The notes under the pieces are model-generated. The model was not told where the DNA came from. It ran no database searches and saw only the letters and a program-made list of their open reading frames with translations. The position numbers and the translations under genes are program-made. A DNA stretch of 64,000 nucleotides. It comes from Membranipora membranacea (taxonomy: Eukaryota > Bryozoa > Gymnolaemata > Cheilostomatida > Membraniporidae). The stretch lies in contig OU612065.1 of assembly GCA_914767715.1 (NCBI GenBank), positions 5,394,001-5,458,000 of the forward strand, written 5' to 3'. This document shows positions 36,284 through 49,600 of this stretch, piece after piece (position 1 is the stretch's first letter; the number at the start of each line of letters is the position of its first letter).

Positions 36284-36359
36284 CTGGGAAATTTGAATAG
36301 CGAAAGTGCAGGGGTCGTGACGTTAGTCCACTGCTATTATGCTATATGACTTCATATTA

Positions 36360-36961
36360 AGTTTCCCTTTATCAATGATTATGCGGATGTGGATGCGAAA
36401 ATCGATGCATCTGGTGGTGCAGCAGCAGATGTCAAGAACCGCATCAACTCTGCAACTACAGCCTTTTACAGACTGAGCAAGGTGTGGAGATCAAGAAGTA
36501 TGAGCAACCATCTCAAGTTCAAACTCTACAACTCGAACGTGGTGTCTGTGCTCCTCTATGGATGTGAAACAAGGCGAATGACGAAAGTGGATATGAACAA
36601 ACTGGAGGTATTTCACATGAACTGCTGCCGTCGAATACTGAAAATATATTGGTGGTCCAAAACTTCCAACTTGGACGTACGTGATTGCAGCAAGCAGAAA
36701 CCAGTCTCACAGCTCATAGAAGTCCGAAGATGGAGGTACCTAAGGCACAGCCTAAGGAGGAAGGAATCTCTCCCTCACACCAGTCTCGGGTGGGCCCCTG
36801 AGGGCGCCCGAAGGAGAGGGCGACCCAAAGAGACTTGGCGGAGAACAGCGCTTAAGCAGATGAGTGTCCACAACATCAAGACGTGGGCGGAGGCTGGCGA
36901 GATGGCGAGAGATCGGAATAGATGGAAGGGGTAGGAGAAGGATAAGGCGATTCTGGCGCAA
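36360..36961 (+). mobile_element. Non-LTR retrotransposon 3' fragment (reverse-transcriptase C-terminus)
   Basis: One open frame of about 190 codons. It contains RINSATTAFYRLSKVWRS, LYNSNVVSVLLYGCET, LEVFHMNCCRRIL, GRPKETWRR and the final ARDRNRWKG. This order is the classic C-terminal tail of LINE reverse-transcriptase polyproteins. The catalytic RT core and endonuclease are missing, so it is a 5'-truncated copy. GC content is higher than its surroundings. Confidence 0.85.
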
Positions 36962-37390
36962 TATTCCACTAAGAGTTCTGCAACATAAGTCAAGTAAGTC
37001 AATTTGGATGTTTATGTCTTGTCCTGTCCTGTCTTTACTTTTATACTTGACCAGTTAGAAAACCAAATATAAGTCAGTTCATCCGGGCAAAAAAGGCCAA
37101 GCCCCCTAGAGCCAATGGACATACAAAATTCTCAAAAGAACATGAAGTTTTTACCTCCATATTTCAGCATCTTTTTTTTATCCAGCACTAACAACGATCA
37201 GTTTGAGAAGGCTAAAAACGCCATCAATATCTTGGTTGACTCCTTCTGCCCCTCCAAATTCGGTAAGTGAATTATAAGATGGTCAAAAATTTACCATCTT
37301 ACTTATGTGTCTCTTCATTTAATTGATTTTATACACCTCACTCCCTGTTATCACCTTCACTTTGGGTGTATTCATCAAAGGGGTATCCGG

Positions 37391-37628
37391 ACAAAGTCCC
37401 GCAGCCAGAATCCCAAAACCAAAAATCCCAATGGACAAAGTCCCACAACCAAAGTCCCATAGCCAAAGTGCCAGAGGACAAAGTCCCAAAGACCAAAACA
37501 CCATAGCCAAAGTCCCAAAGACCAAAGTCCCGCAGCCAAAGTCCCACAGCCAAAGTCCCAATGATCAAAGTACCAATGACCAAAGTCCCAAAGACCAAAG
37601 TCCCAAAGTCCCGCAGTCAAAATCCTAA
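37391..37628. repeat. Left minisatellite array of the foldback element
   Basis: About 20 degenerate copies of a 11-13 bp unit (CAAAGTCCCA followed by AAGAC or CAGC). Open frames of 80-100 codons through it on both strands are low-complexity artefacts. Confidence 0.9.
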
Positions 37629-38189
37629 TGACTTGCATTGCAAAACAAAGTGCTCATCAGCAGAAAAAGCGCTGAGAAACATGTTCTTATACTTACCGAA
37701 ATATCATCAACCGGACACCCCAGCTGCCTAACCAACCCTTGACAGAGGTGACAACTTTGCTAGTGAAAAATCTTTCTGTTGTGTTTTGGGTTTCGTGGTC
37801 AGGGTTTGGCTACATGGCATAACCAATTGCAGAATGAATGGAGATTTCTAGTAAATGAGATATACCCTCTTCACCGGGAATTCTGCTGACCACATGTTCG
37901 CCCTCTGCCGTGTATCTCTTTTTTAACTTAAATTAAAATTGGCAATATGTGACCTATTAACAGGCTACAGCAGGCTAGAACCTTCCATCACATCATAGCA
38001 CCATAGCCCTCTACCATCCATTATCAATATTTAAGTTCCCAGACTAATATGAATGCAACTGGTAGTCTACTCTGTGATATAATTTATCTGCCACACATAG
38101 CGCCTGATTTTTTTAGAATCCTCTCATATATCGCGGCCTCTCAAGCCATGGAGAATATAGTCACTATAGTCGGAAGGCAGAGGAACGAG

Positions 38190-38655
38190 ATTTAATTTAA
38201 TTTAATATTAACTTTATTGAACCGGTCAATGCCGTTTAAAGCAAATAAAGACCATGTTAAAATAAAATTCCATCAATTATATTGATAAGAAAAAAATTTT
38301 TTTGCACAGAGATGTTCTATACATCAGGGTAGCTAGTTGTTCATGTCTAGTATGAGTAGTAGTGCTAGAGCTAGGGAAGTATTTGTGTAGTGGATGGTTA
38401 GGATTTAGAGAAAGCTTTCTAGCATATCTCAGGCAGCACACGTCTGAGTAAACTGAAAGTTCAGTCAGTTGAAGGGCTTTTAATCTCTGGTCATAGTCTT
38501 CTTCTATATATGGTAGAATAATTCTAAGGCGCAGTTTTGCAGACGCTCTAACCTCTCTTTGTCTGACTTAGTTATAAACGGGAACCAGCATTGGGCTGCA
38601 TAAGATAGCGTAGATAATATCTTGCTCTGATAGAATAAATGATATTGACAATCAT
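38190..38655 (-). mobile_element. LINE 3' fragment nested in the foldback element
   Basis: Read on the minus strand: SYAAQCWFPFITKSDKERLE, then after a one-base frameshift LRIILPYIEEDYDQRLKAL, LTELSVYSDVCCLRYARKL and NPNHPLHKYF. This is the C-terminal region typical of Jockey/CR1-like reverse transcriptases. The element's 3' side (low coordinate) ends in a TTAAATTAAATT-type tail near 38195. Dead copy. Confidence 0.7.
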
Positions 38656-40008
38656 TTATTACAATTTGTTTATTAACACGATAACTTCAAACTACAACAC
38701 TTTACTCAGGCTATACTGATAGTCAAAAAACTCAAATGCAGTACTACAAATTCTTTTATGTTTTAGGCGTCATATTGATGCAGTATCTCGAGTAGAAGTA
38801 TTGTCACGCAGTAATTTTATCCAAGCCTGCATGAAGCGGCAATGTTTTGCATATGTATTTGTATTTTTGTTGTCATACTATCCAGAATTTTTCACATCAT
38901 CCTCCCACTACTGTAAGATAAATGGACTGACGGCTCAATATTCGTGGTGATATAAGCTTAGAGAAGTTTATATACAAACATTCAAGGATGCTGCGTCAGG
39001 CTTTTTTGTTTTATGAAAATGCAACATCCTTTGTAACAATCAGGATTAAATTGCCCTCGTTTTGCATCAATAATATGTCATATTTCTATGCTAGCATGTT
39101 TAGGTAGTGATCATAAATATAAACCCATAAATATAAAGTGTGGGTTTATATTTATGGTGGTAATTACAATTTTTAAATTATGAATTTGGAAACCACCTTA
39201 TCTACTTCTAGATGTAATCAGCAGCTTATCAATGTCATATGTCAATGTAAACCCAAAAGTACTTCAATGGTAGGCTACTACTAAACACACTGTAGAAACG
39301 ATTGCTCAGATTTCGATTATTTTTGGAGAATTTGTAGGATTCAAATATAATACACCTTGAACAACTAGTTCCTACAACCTTTGAACATTTAATTGAGCTT
39401 CTAGCTTTTCTCCGGAGGTATCACTCACCGATTGCTGAGCAGACAACTACATAACACAATAACAAGCAAATCTATCGCACAATTTACAAGAAGAATTTGA
39501 TTTCTTCTGCATGCACTACCAAAGGTCTCATCAAAAATAAGTAGATATAACACTTTATCGAGAGCTAGTCAAATGTTTCAAATGAACCATAAAACACAGA
39601 CCTATGTATTGTGTCTTTTAGATCCCCACGTTGTTCAATACAAAAGCACTAAGTTCAAACGATACCAAAAACCCAAAAACGTCACCGTCACTTTCAAATA
39701 GAACAGATAAGCTTGATTATGTGGCTATTGAACTCTATTTAACACATCTGTTGCCGTAATTTGCATGAGCAAGATTCTGCCCACCACTTATAACCACATA
39801 CTAACCACAGAAACCATATCGCGCATAAATCCTGTTGATGTCCAAAGCCTCACATCGAAAAAAAAATGCTTTAGATGTTAAGGGACCTACCTTAAATTAC
39901 TGTGTTTAAAAAGTTACCAAAACTGAAAAAGTTAAGTTAAGAAATCAAAAATATATTTTCGTAAAAAAATTTAAAGCGATTTCGGGACTCTATAGTATTT
40001 TGGATTCT

Positions 40009-40219
40009 GGCTTTTGGGACCTTGGCCTTTGGGACTTTGGCCGCGGGACTCTGGTCACGGGACTTTGGTCTTTGGGACTTTGTTCATTGGTACTTTGGTC
40101 TATGGGACTTTGGTCACGGGACTTTGGTCTTTGGGACTTTGTTCATGGTACTTTGGTCTTTGGGACTTTGTTCATGGTACTTTGGTCTTTGGGACTTTGT
40201 TCATTGGTACTTTGACCCG
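40009..40219. repeat. Right minisatellite array of the foldback element
   Basis: GGGACTTTGG-type units in reverse orientation to the left array, for example GGTCTTTGGGACTTTG repeated several times. Three overlapping open frames exist only because of the periodicity. Confidence 0.9.
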
Positions 40220-41480
40220 GATTCCATCAAAGGCTACCAGCGTGCACTTACCGCCAATGGTGTATAATTGCCATTCAAACCTTGATCAAATAAATCTGAA
40301 TAAAGAATGCGCCCGCACGTCTTGTGCTGCACCTGACGCATGTTTTTATGTCATACTTTCCCTGAAGTAAGTCGTGTTGAACGGAGAGAAATGATTCTGT
40401 TTGGAATTTTATTAATTAAATCTCATAATTTGCATTTATATATCCGCTGACAGGAAATTAAGTCACTGATGAAGGAAGGAAGCAGGTGTCTGTTGTTCTG
40501 TTTGACACAACTGTCACTACTGAGATTGACTTTAGCGAGAGCTCAAAGGGAGCCGGATATCTCAAGGATAAGATCCTGAGCATCAGACACAGAAAGGGAT
40601 CCACAGCTACTGGTGATGCTCTAACATTTTTCAAGAACCGGGTTCTCGGAAAGGTAATGCTTCTAGCTTACTTTTCTCCCCTATACTTATCATGTGGCCA
40701 TGTTAGTTTCATTTGTCGGTTATTTGTCCTTTCCAGTGCTCTCTTCAATCATCTTAACCAGATATATTTATGATCTGTTGTTTTGTAGGGTTCAAGTCGT
40801 CTGAACAACCCTAAGGTTTCTACTGATGTTATTGTTGTCACTGATGGACAGTGTAACAGGAACTGCAGAGTTCTTGGATCTGAGTCTAATGCCATCTGAA
40901 AGATGGGTCATGGTAAGATGCTAAGACTGGCAGGACTTTCAGCATTTCAGCATCAATTAACATATTATGTGACCATTATGTCTCACAGGAGGAGGTCACA
41001 CAAAAATACACTACACTCCATTGTTCAATTTATTTGCTCCCAGCCAGGCAGGCTTCTGACAACAGACACTTGTGTACATCACACAATTTATGGTTACAAA
41101 GATTCTCATTTTGCAATCCTTATAGCATCAGATTAAACCGCCCCAGTTTGCTTTTGACCTACATTTGTTAGAATTATCAGCCTTTTGGGAATGATAGCCA
41201 AAAATCAAACTGCTGGCATTAAGACAATACAAAACTCTTTAGTATTTTCATGATACAACTATTATTATTTATATATATATATTTATATATATATTTTTTT
41301 TATTTTATAGGTGTCAACGTATTTGCTATGGGAGTTGCGAACGCTCGCGCATGCGAACTTGAGATTGTTACTGGTAAGGGATCAAACATGGCTTACGGGC
41401 TCGGAGACTTCAGAAACTTTGACCGATTTGCCACCGCTGTCAAAGAAATTGCTGAAGAAAGCGACAAGAAATGTGCTTGA

Positions 41481-42564
41481 TTGCCAACAAACAATTTGGA
41501 AATGAAATAAAACCACATACCAATCATGCATACAAAATTGGTTAAATGACTTTTTTCTTTAGGCAAAGCATTTGCCATGTAGGGTTTATGATAGGAAAAA
41601 AAACTAAGAGTTGTCTCTCCACACTATATAAAACGCTTCCTCAGAGAAGTACAAAACGGAGACCATAGATAATTTATCTATGGTCATTGGTCACTATGAT
41701 CTACCACCTAATTTTATCTGACATAACCTTTAAGGTCACAAGTCATTATAATTACAAAGAGTGATCAATAAAGTGTTATTTGTACCCCTAACAAACACTT
41801 CGAATGAGTGTAACTGAAATTAGACTGTTCTAGTATAAGCATATTATTAAGATGATGCATACCTGAATCAAAATAAGGGCGATCAGTATTCTACTTTTCT
41901 CTTATTCATTTCAGGGCTGTGCTGATTGCTGAAGACTTATTTAATTATTGAACAAATATTTTAAAAAACTTTTCGTTGGGATATCTCGAAGTTCCTCCAT
42001 TCGGCTTTTTCTTGTAGATATGATGCCCATGACAAAGAGATTTCCAGAATACAAATAACATACTGTTTTGCGCTGAATTGCAGCTTGGTAAAACTCCTAA
42101 AAACGCTTATGATGTTTACCATTACATTAGGACAAATGGCTAATATGAAGAACTCTAAGAGCTCTAAGAGCTCTTATGGACTACTGTTGACATGATGTCA
42201 GCAATATTATAAAATATCACTTGACGCTGTATTTGCTACCTGTGAGATATAGATAAAACAGTTGATCAATAATCATTAAATATCCACAGTTGGTTCTTAA
42301 GTCAAAGTGGAGCCTCATTATGATGATGATCAAATATCCTTATCAATAATTCATGATAAGAGCGTACATTACACTTCATTACTAAGAAGCTGTCTGCTGT
42401 TAACGGTACCCACACCAAATCGGGCTTCATGCCACCTAGAAGGTTGATTTCATTATTCATGTGCTGAGTTTGTAAAAATATTTGCCAGCTTCTAACAGAA
42501 ATAAACAAAGTTGAAAATTACATAAAAGACGAGCAGTTATCGGGTAACACAAGCAGATAAAATT
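41481..42564. other. 3' flank of vWA gene and intergenic DNA
   Basis: Includes AATAAA at 41506-41511. A stem-loop with arms GACCATAGAT and ATCTATGGTC lies near 41661-41686. The rest is AT-rich with no supported gene. Confidence 0.5.
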
Positions 42565-42705
42565 ATGAGATCGCTGAGGCAGCGATTATTCAAGAGGGGA
42601 TACGAGGCTGACCCGGACGTTATGGCCTCGAAAACCGTAAGCTGCAGCTCCACGCTATCGCTAACAGAATCTATTTACTCTCTCTCAGAAGGCACTATTA
42701 GTAAG
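42565..42705 (+). other. Possible first exon of unknown gene
   Basis: ATG followed by 47 codons (MRSLRQRLFKRGYEADPDVM.. ending SEGTISK) up to a plausible donor AAG/GTAAAA in phase 0. It is richer in CpG than its surroundings. It lies upstream of TRPA-C on the same strand, but phase 0 does not fit a junction to the acceptor-like CTCAG just before the TRPA-C ATG, and TRPA-B lacks any counterpart. No family recognised. Confidence 0.25.
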
Positions 42706-43540
42706 GTAAAAAATGTGATTACCAACTCAGGCACCAATAACTAAATGCTAACGTTGTTACAGGTGGATTATTTGCAAAAACATAAGTTTGACACTATCAA
42801 AAGTTGTGGTCATTCGATGTTGCTGCTAGGTGGCTCATACAAAAGACACTATATTAATATTACATCATTATAATTATTCGAGGCTCACTGGTGGCAAATA
42901 TACTATCATGGTCAATAACAGTTTATCACACTGACCATTCTGTCAATATTTAATCAATTATTATCTATGGCGGAGAGTTTGTACTGTGTAGATCAAGAGA
43001 TATTTTGATGTAAATATCGAGGCTTTCGCTTCTATAGATCCTCGCTATTCTTACGATCAGATCAGGCGTATTTTGTTCCCAGATTGTTCTCTCTGCTACT
43101 TTTTATACCATAGATATACCTCTAGCCGGTCTCTTTCATCTCTGCGAGGAATTCTCAGATAGTGACTATTTATTTGGTTATTAATATGAGTATAGTGAGG
43201 TTTGTGCACAGTGTCATCATTTATCACTCTTTTGTGTCAAGAGTTGGAAGAAGCTTGAGCTTGTATGTCCTGTCCTGGCTGAAACAAACTCCAATTTATC
43301 ATTTTTACCATCCTACCCAATTAATAAGCTCATGTTGGATCTGTATTTGTGTCTTAGAGTACAAGTACTGCTACTTCTCATAAATTCTAGTTATATGCTG
43401 ATAAGCACTTATCACTGGTGCTTGAACTTCATTATCCTGAGGAAGTGTACAAACTTTGTGTGGCAAATGTAGCAGTAGCAGTCACTGATAGTGTTGGATA
43501 AAGCTCTTGCCAGGATTAATAGCAATATCGCTGCGGAATA
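42706..43540. other. Upstream region of TRPA-C, no gene seen
   Basis: AT-rich unique DNA. Similarity to TRPA-B begins near 43540 (GATCTATATTTTT), so the left breakpoint of the duplicated unit is there and the promoter probably lies across it. No TATA box stands out. Confidence 0.45.
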
Positions 43541-43660
43541 AAATTGATCTATATTTTTCGTCAACATAAACTAAAACAGTCCTCAGACAAGCGTTCATTG
43601 AGATGAATGCTATTTTGATCAGTCAGTGACAAAATTCTCAGCTATCAGCAAGTTTTTGTT

Positions 43661-46600
43661 ATGAGTCTGAGGCCAAATTTAGCCTTGAGATTGGATAGTT
43701 ACTATGAGGCAGTTGTCAACCCAAGTCTGCAAGGACGCGGCAGAACCATGAGTCTAAAGAATAGAATAGTATCGTCCCTGGCAAGAAGACCCAGCAGAGG
43801 GAAATACATGCAAAAAGTGACTGCCAGAGAGCATAACAAACAAGGGCTGTCTGATTTCTGTCAAGTAAGTCTCGTGCATCAACCCAGGTTGAGTTATCTG
43901 GAAGTTTTCGCAGGTTGTTTTAGATGGTGCATAGGTCAGATGCTTTGACCACTTTACCCCTGTGTCAGCCTGTTGACTGGTTTCATCAGATAATTGGGAA
44001 TCTGGTGAAGCAGTGATCGATGTATGTTTGTGCTCATTTTTGTTGGTCGGATATGACATCTTGTGCTTAGTTCCTCAGCACTTATTATTTAAGTTCTCAT
44101 AATTTTTACATTTCCAGGCAGCAGCTTCCAACGATGTGAGGCTCTTAAACAGACTATTGGATGAGACACCTTGCTTACTTAATGAGCAGGACAGCAAAGG
44201 CCTGACAGCCTTACATCACGCCTGTAAAAATGACGCTGTTGATGTTGTCACAAACTTGCTCCAAAGGAAAGCTGGTGAGATTTTCTATCCCATTGCTGGT
44301 GCTTGGTGCAGGTATCATTGCAATACATACTACTGCCCAGGAGGGGTTTTTTAATTTTATAATAAGCAAGCCGACAGTTCCAAGTTCCAGAGTTTACTCT
44401 TGTTTTGCAAAATTCAACAAAGGAAACATAATCGCAAACTTATAACAATTGACTTGCTGCTCTCACAACATCCTATCCATTGTTGCTTGTAAAACGTTGC
44501 TTTTTACACCATGTACAGATTTGGACAAACGAAGCGAGATTGGTGCGACTGCCCTTCACTTAGCTGTGATAGCAGGTAACAGCATCCTAGTAGAGCTACT
44601 CGTCAAACAAGGAGCCGATCATACAAGTATATGCAAGAGAAAGTTTACTCCTATTCACCTGGCTGTGCAGCTAAAAAAACACAACTGCTTGAAGGTAAGA
44701 AGACTCACCTCCATATGTTAGAGTCTTCCTTGCATTTTATTTTTATACGCAAGCCAGTGAACAAGACACTCTACATAGAATTTCTGTATGCTGTTATGAC
44801 TTATGCTTGTTATGACTTCTATGTTTGTCTAGTCTGAGCGCCCCAGACTCTTGCCCCTCCCCCTTTGCCTGTTTGACAAGTTCGTTTGATTTGAACCGAT
44901 CCATCATCCTGTATTAATAATAAGCTTGTATAAAATATACTGTTGCATTTAAGGCATTCTTGAAGTTTGAGAAAGTTGATGTTGACATATTTGGAGAATA
45001 TGATGTCACACCTCTCCACCTTGCTGCGACTATCGATGATATTGAGGCTGCTAAAATTCTGGTATGACCTTGGAGTGATTACTTACGTTGTCATTTGAGA
45101 TATCAAACAAAGGAATATCAGCTAGAATGTTAGTAAAATGTTCTACAAAAATTTCTTGCTGCAATGATCAAAACAATGCTCATGCTGTAACCACTAAATC
45201 TGACAGAAAAGTTTCATGTATTATCACTGATTACTTTAACAGAGATTATACATACTTCACTGAGCCATTTGCTATAGTATCTGCCAAGCCACATATCTTT
45301 CTTCAGCAGTGCCATACATGATATATACATATTTTAAATAGCTATGGTTTTCAAATCAATTTGAAGAGTAATTATTGTGGTTAAATTCTTTAGTCTCTGG
45401 TGATAAATGACAATCTACATGTTTTTCTTTTTTTATGACTAATTCTTTAGCTGGACCGTGGAGCACTCATGTGTAAAAGGAATGCACATGGCCTGTCCTC
45501 CTTTCATTTTGCAGCTAAGGGAGCATCAAAGAGTGTTCTTAATCTGTTACTAGATAAAGGTATTTATCCATACTATCTTTATCTATATGTCTTCTCATAT
45601 TACTCAAGCAAGTAGTGGTGAAGAATGGTAGGATCACTAGGCACAGATTACACAAAGTGACATAACTGTAATCTGTAATCATTGTTATTTCCGCTGTCCT
45701 TTCCGGACATTACAATGCAGAATCTGTCCATTTTATCACCTCTATACAACTTATACAAAATTTTTCCTACACGCTTCGAAAATGCAACGTCATTCAACCA
45801 TTAAGATGTCATGGGGTAGATTGTATTGATCATCACCAGAGGACGTTTAAGCTGTCGGAATCTCACTCTTCCTGAGTTATATATCTCATAACGATTTTCA
45901 CTTGAACTTTTGGAGTACCTTTCATAATTTGATGAAATTTATAAAATCCTCTTCCTGTTTGGCAGGAGATGGCTAAATCCCAGATGAGATCATTTACATC
46001 ATAACCAAACATGATAACCTGTCTTATTACATAAATGCTGTTGATCAGATCTTGACAGTTATATCAAAAATAACAAGTCATCGTTACATGAAGGTCTCTC
46101 TTATGACGTTGTGAAAGCTTGTGAAAAAAAAAGGCTGTTTGAATCAGAGCTGGTTCAAGCGGATGTTATTCACACTCTTTGCCGACAACTAGCCATCACA
46201 GGCACCTATTTTTCAATCGATATTTGTAAGTTTGCCACCAAGATAACAGGTAATTCCACTCATAATTGTGGGCTGCTGACAACGCAGATTTTCAATGCTG
46301 CTCATTTTGTTATGTAAACATCTGATATGGATATGACGAGGCTAGTTTTTATGCATGTGCAAGAGATTAAATAAATTAAATCATTATCTGATGGACAAAA
46401 ATAAACAAATTGATCATTCAGCAAGCATTTTAAATTGTAAACAATCAAAAAGAAATAATGGCCCAGTATTTCTATCAAATTGTCGCAGTCATGGCTCGCT
46501 TGAAATTTAAATACACAATTTGGTACAACTCTATAGCTTTAAATGTTAACAAGTTCTCTAAAATAGACTGGAAATTTCACAATGCTACTCCACACAGTGT

Positions 46601-49600
46601 CCGGCTTAATGGTTTTTTTTGTGAATTCCTTGCTATAACTGTGGTTTCTGAAACAATGAAACAATGGAGCACGATTGTTATAAAAAAATATTGTCATGTA
46701 TTTTAGCTGAAGAAAAGGGTTACACAAGAGCTATTGTGCTTTCATTCGAGGATAAATATAAGCACAGCCCGCTGCATGCTGCCATAAACAGCGGTAATAC
46801 TGAGGTAATAATATTATCTAATAGAGTAGACCCAAATTAATTATTTATCAATATTAATCTACTTGGTTTGTTCTAAAATCTTTGTCCAAATACACAAATA
46901 TTATGGTTGGTTCTCACTCAAATTCCACCCTGACTATAAATAATTTCATCATTATTTAATGTGTGATGTTTGCTTTACTTCCTGCTGTGGCTGAGTGGGT
47001 GTATAGGGGATGAGTAAGCAGAGTTATATATTCTGGACATAATAATATGTCCAGAATATATAACTCTATGGCTATGGCTATTTCACCCCAGCCGCATTCC
47101 CACTGGCTTACAGCATAAATAATTAAGCATTGGTGATTGACCCTACTCAACCTTACATTTGAGTATAATAATAACATTTGATGTTGTTATACATAAAATA
47201 ATGGTGCCGCCAAAAGGGGAAACTAGGAAGCACAATGGTATGTGACTCAAGCTTTTTGTGATAGTTTGTAGGTTGCTGTTGACACTTGTCACCTGAGCCT
47301 TATTTGCGCGAGGTTTTTTTCATGTATTAGCATAGAGATTAGAGATTAGATAGAAGATATTAACCAGTTTTCTGGACTTGGTTAGAACTATCTCCCCTGA
47401 GGGAAAGTGTGGAGACAGGATAGGGGACCCATCCTCATTTCCTTCAAAACCCATAAGAATTTCGAGTTTGCCTGGATATTGTACGATAATACACAGATTT
47501 GAACATAAAATAGCCGAAGTAAAAAAATCTTTATTTTAGTACTTACGCAAGTGAAACTCCTCACAAAGTAACAGAACAGCCATGCAGGGGGGGGGCGGGG
47601 TTTTGCAAAAGTCAGTAAATACATAATTTCCTCTTTCTGGAGCATTAAACCTCACATTTAACCAGCAAGAAAGACAATTCAAATAAACCCGGGGAAACTG
47701 TTGAATTGATATTGTCGGCGCAATGTCTTTATTTCAACAGTTTTATTTGTACAGCCAGCTCTCTGATTTTCTGGCGATTTCTTTTTTCAATATGGCTGAA
47801 ATGTACAAATTTTGATTCAGAGACAACTCCTAATGTACCCATGTCTCCATTTAATCTTTTAGCCTGTCCAGGTCTGTTTAGAAGCTGGTGCTCACATTGA
47901 TGGTAGACAGGGGGATGGATCGACTGCTGTACATCTGGTCTGTTCTCAGCCTGGTGAGAAATAACAAATCCAAAATTAGTTCTTATTTTATGAATTGCGT
48001 TTGAATGTAAAATGTTTTTGAAGAGTTCAAACAGAACAGAACAACTCCAACAAATTTGATTCTCTCCGTAAACTGTCATCATATTGCAGGAGGGTTGGAG
48101 ATACTGAAGCTGATGAACAAACATCAACCTCTGAGATTTCAGGCTTCTCTGGAAGTCCAGGATGGTAATGGTATGATTCCACTGCACAGGGCGGCGCTAT
48201 TTAACTTCAGCGATGTTGCCAAGTTTCTTATTGACCACGTGAGCATGATACAAGTTTTACCAGATATCTCAGCTGAGAAAAATAAAACAGATAAAGTGCA
48301 AGCTGATGTTAAATAACTTTTGATTTTTGAACAAATGTTAAACATGCTGCCAGAATTATACAAGCTCAGATGAAGAAATGCTTAAAACTTTGATAGATAA
48401 TATAAATACTATGTTCCTCCTTCAAATCCCCGACATAGATGATAAACAGAGTTTGTAAATATTTTCCAGGCGTAACAAATAACATTTAAACTGTCTGTAT
48501 ACATGTTTAATGTTTCTGGTTAACTTCTCAGTTCAAACAACCTGTGAATATAAACATAATAAGCAGAGTAGGAATGATGTATAACCTAATGGCTTTACCG
48601 ATAGCCTATGATATACTAGAATCAAGATATGAGACAATCTTTCCCTTTTGCGTCAGAACAGGATGGTACCTGAATTTAATGACTTGAAACTAGAAAGTTA
48701 CCTGCGGTTATATATATAATACAATTCATCATTGGATTGCAGGGATCACCAGTGGATATCACTGATTGTCACGGTAAGACCCCTTTTCTTGCGGCTGCCT
48801 CCAGACAGTGTTGGTGTACTATGGCAGTACTATACGCTGCCGGAGCTGATGAATGTAATAAAGATGTGGATGACTCAAACTTTCTACACCTCGCTATTAA
48901 GAGTGGTGGGGATCTGACAGAACTCTGGAAATGTGGCAATGACAGCCAAAAGGTAACAAACAGTAGTAGTAATTACTAATTTTATTGCAGATTATGAGAC
49001 AAAAGAAATATAGTATCGCCAATAAATATACTATTGCTAGTGATACTAAGATGGATAGTGATACCAGAAAATAGCTGACTTACACAATCAGTTTTATCAC
49101 AGGGGAAGCGAGTAGTGCTGCCCACTATGCTTATGAAGCTGACAATCTCTCTAGACTCTGTGGGTGTAGGATTAACAGATAACCCACTGCACTATGATTC
49201 TTTTTTTCTTTGCAGGGAAAAGCCTGTAGTAGGTTGTTGAATGAGACTGATAGGTTTGGCTGTACTCCTCTTCACTATGCTTCTAAAGCTGGTAATCTAT
49301 CTACTATCTGTGACTTACTTGATCAGGGAGCTTTGATCACTCTGAAGGACCACTCCAAGTCATCACCGATACACTTTGCCAGCAAGTAAGATAAATCTTA
49401 GGTTCTTCAATATTTTAAGAGATAACGATGTAAGCTCTGTCATAGCAAGCATCGCAGTGAAAACCTACGTATGATAACAACAATTATAACTTACATCCCT
49501 GAACCTCAAATATTTAATATTATCATTCTGTCTTTTGCAGATATGGACGTGTGAACACAGCTCGCTGTTTGCTAGACTCACAACATGGCTCATTTGTGAT

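Larger units (their letters stand above)
37381..40224. mobile_element. 2,844-bp foldback-like transposon with minisatellite termini
   Basis: CATCAAAG occurs at 37373-37380 and again at 40225-40232: an 8-bp target duplication. Ends are inverted: GGGTATCCGGACAAAGTCCC on the left, and GAATCCGGGTCAAAGTACC as the reverse complement on the right. Inside each end lies an array of a short CCAAAGTCCCAAAGA-type repeat, in opposite orientations (37391-37628 and 40009-40219). The middle has no intact transposase; it contains a degraded LINE piece. Terminal inverted repeats built of tandem short repeats recall Drosophila Foldback (FB) elements, which make 9-bp duplications; an 8-bp duplication would also suit hAT-like mobilisation. 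It sits in an intron of the vWA gene. Confidence 0.75.
37186..41480 (+). pseudogene. von Willebrand factor A-domain gene, 5'-truncated with in-frame TGA
   Basis: Exons 37186-37262, 40475-40653, 40789-40912 and 41311-41480 join in phase. They read NDQFEKAKNAINILVDSF, VSVVLFDTTV, GSTATGDAL, VIVVTDGQCN, GVNVFAMGVANA and a cysteine-containing end KKCA before the stop. GSTATGDAL and VTDG carry the MIDAS threonine and aspartate of vWA domains. The first MIDAS element (DxSxS) should lie in an upstream exon that I cannot find in 36962-37185. TGA at 40897-40899 interrupts the exon between NAI and KMGHG. The missing 5' part and the stop suggest a pseudogene; a single-base assembly error or readthrough are alternatives. 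An AATAAA follows at 41506. Such domains occur in matrilin- and collagen-type matrix proteins. The exon 40475 acceptor is my best fit. Confidence 0.75.

Noticed and set aside
37319-37638. Open frames of 80-101 codons on both strands
   Set aside because: They run through the minisatellite; the periodic repeat has no stop in any of these frames. Same for 40000-40370.
40000-40370. CRISPR-like array
   Set aside because: The repeats are contiguous 11-13 bp minisatellite units without unique spacers, in a eukaryotic context.
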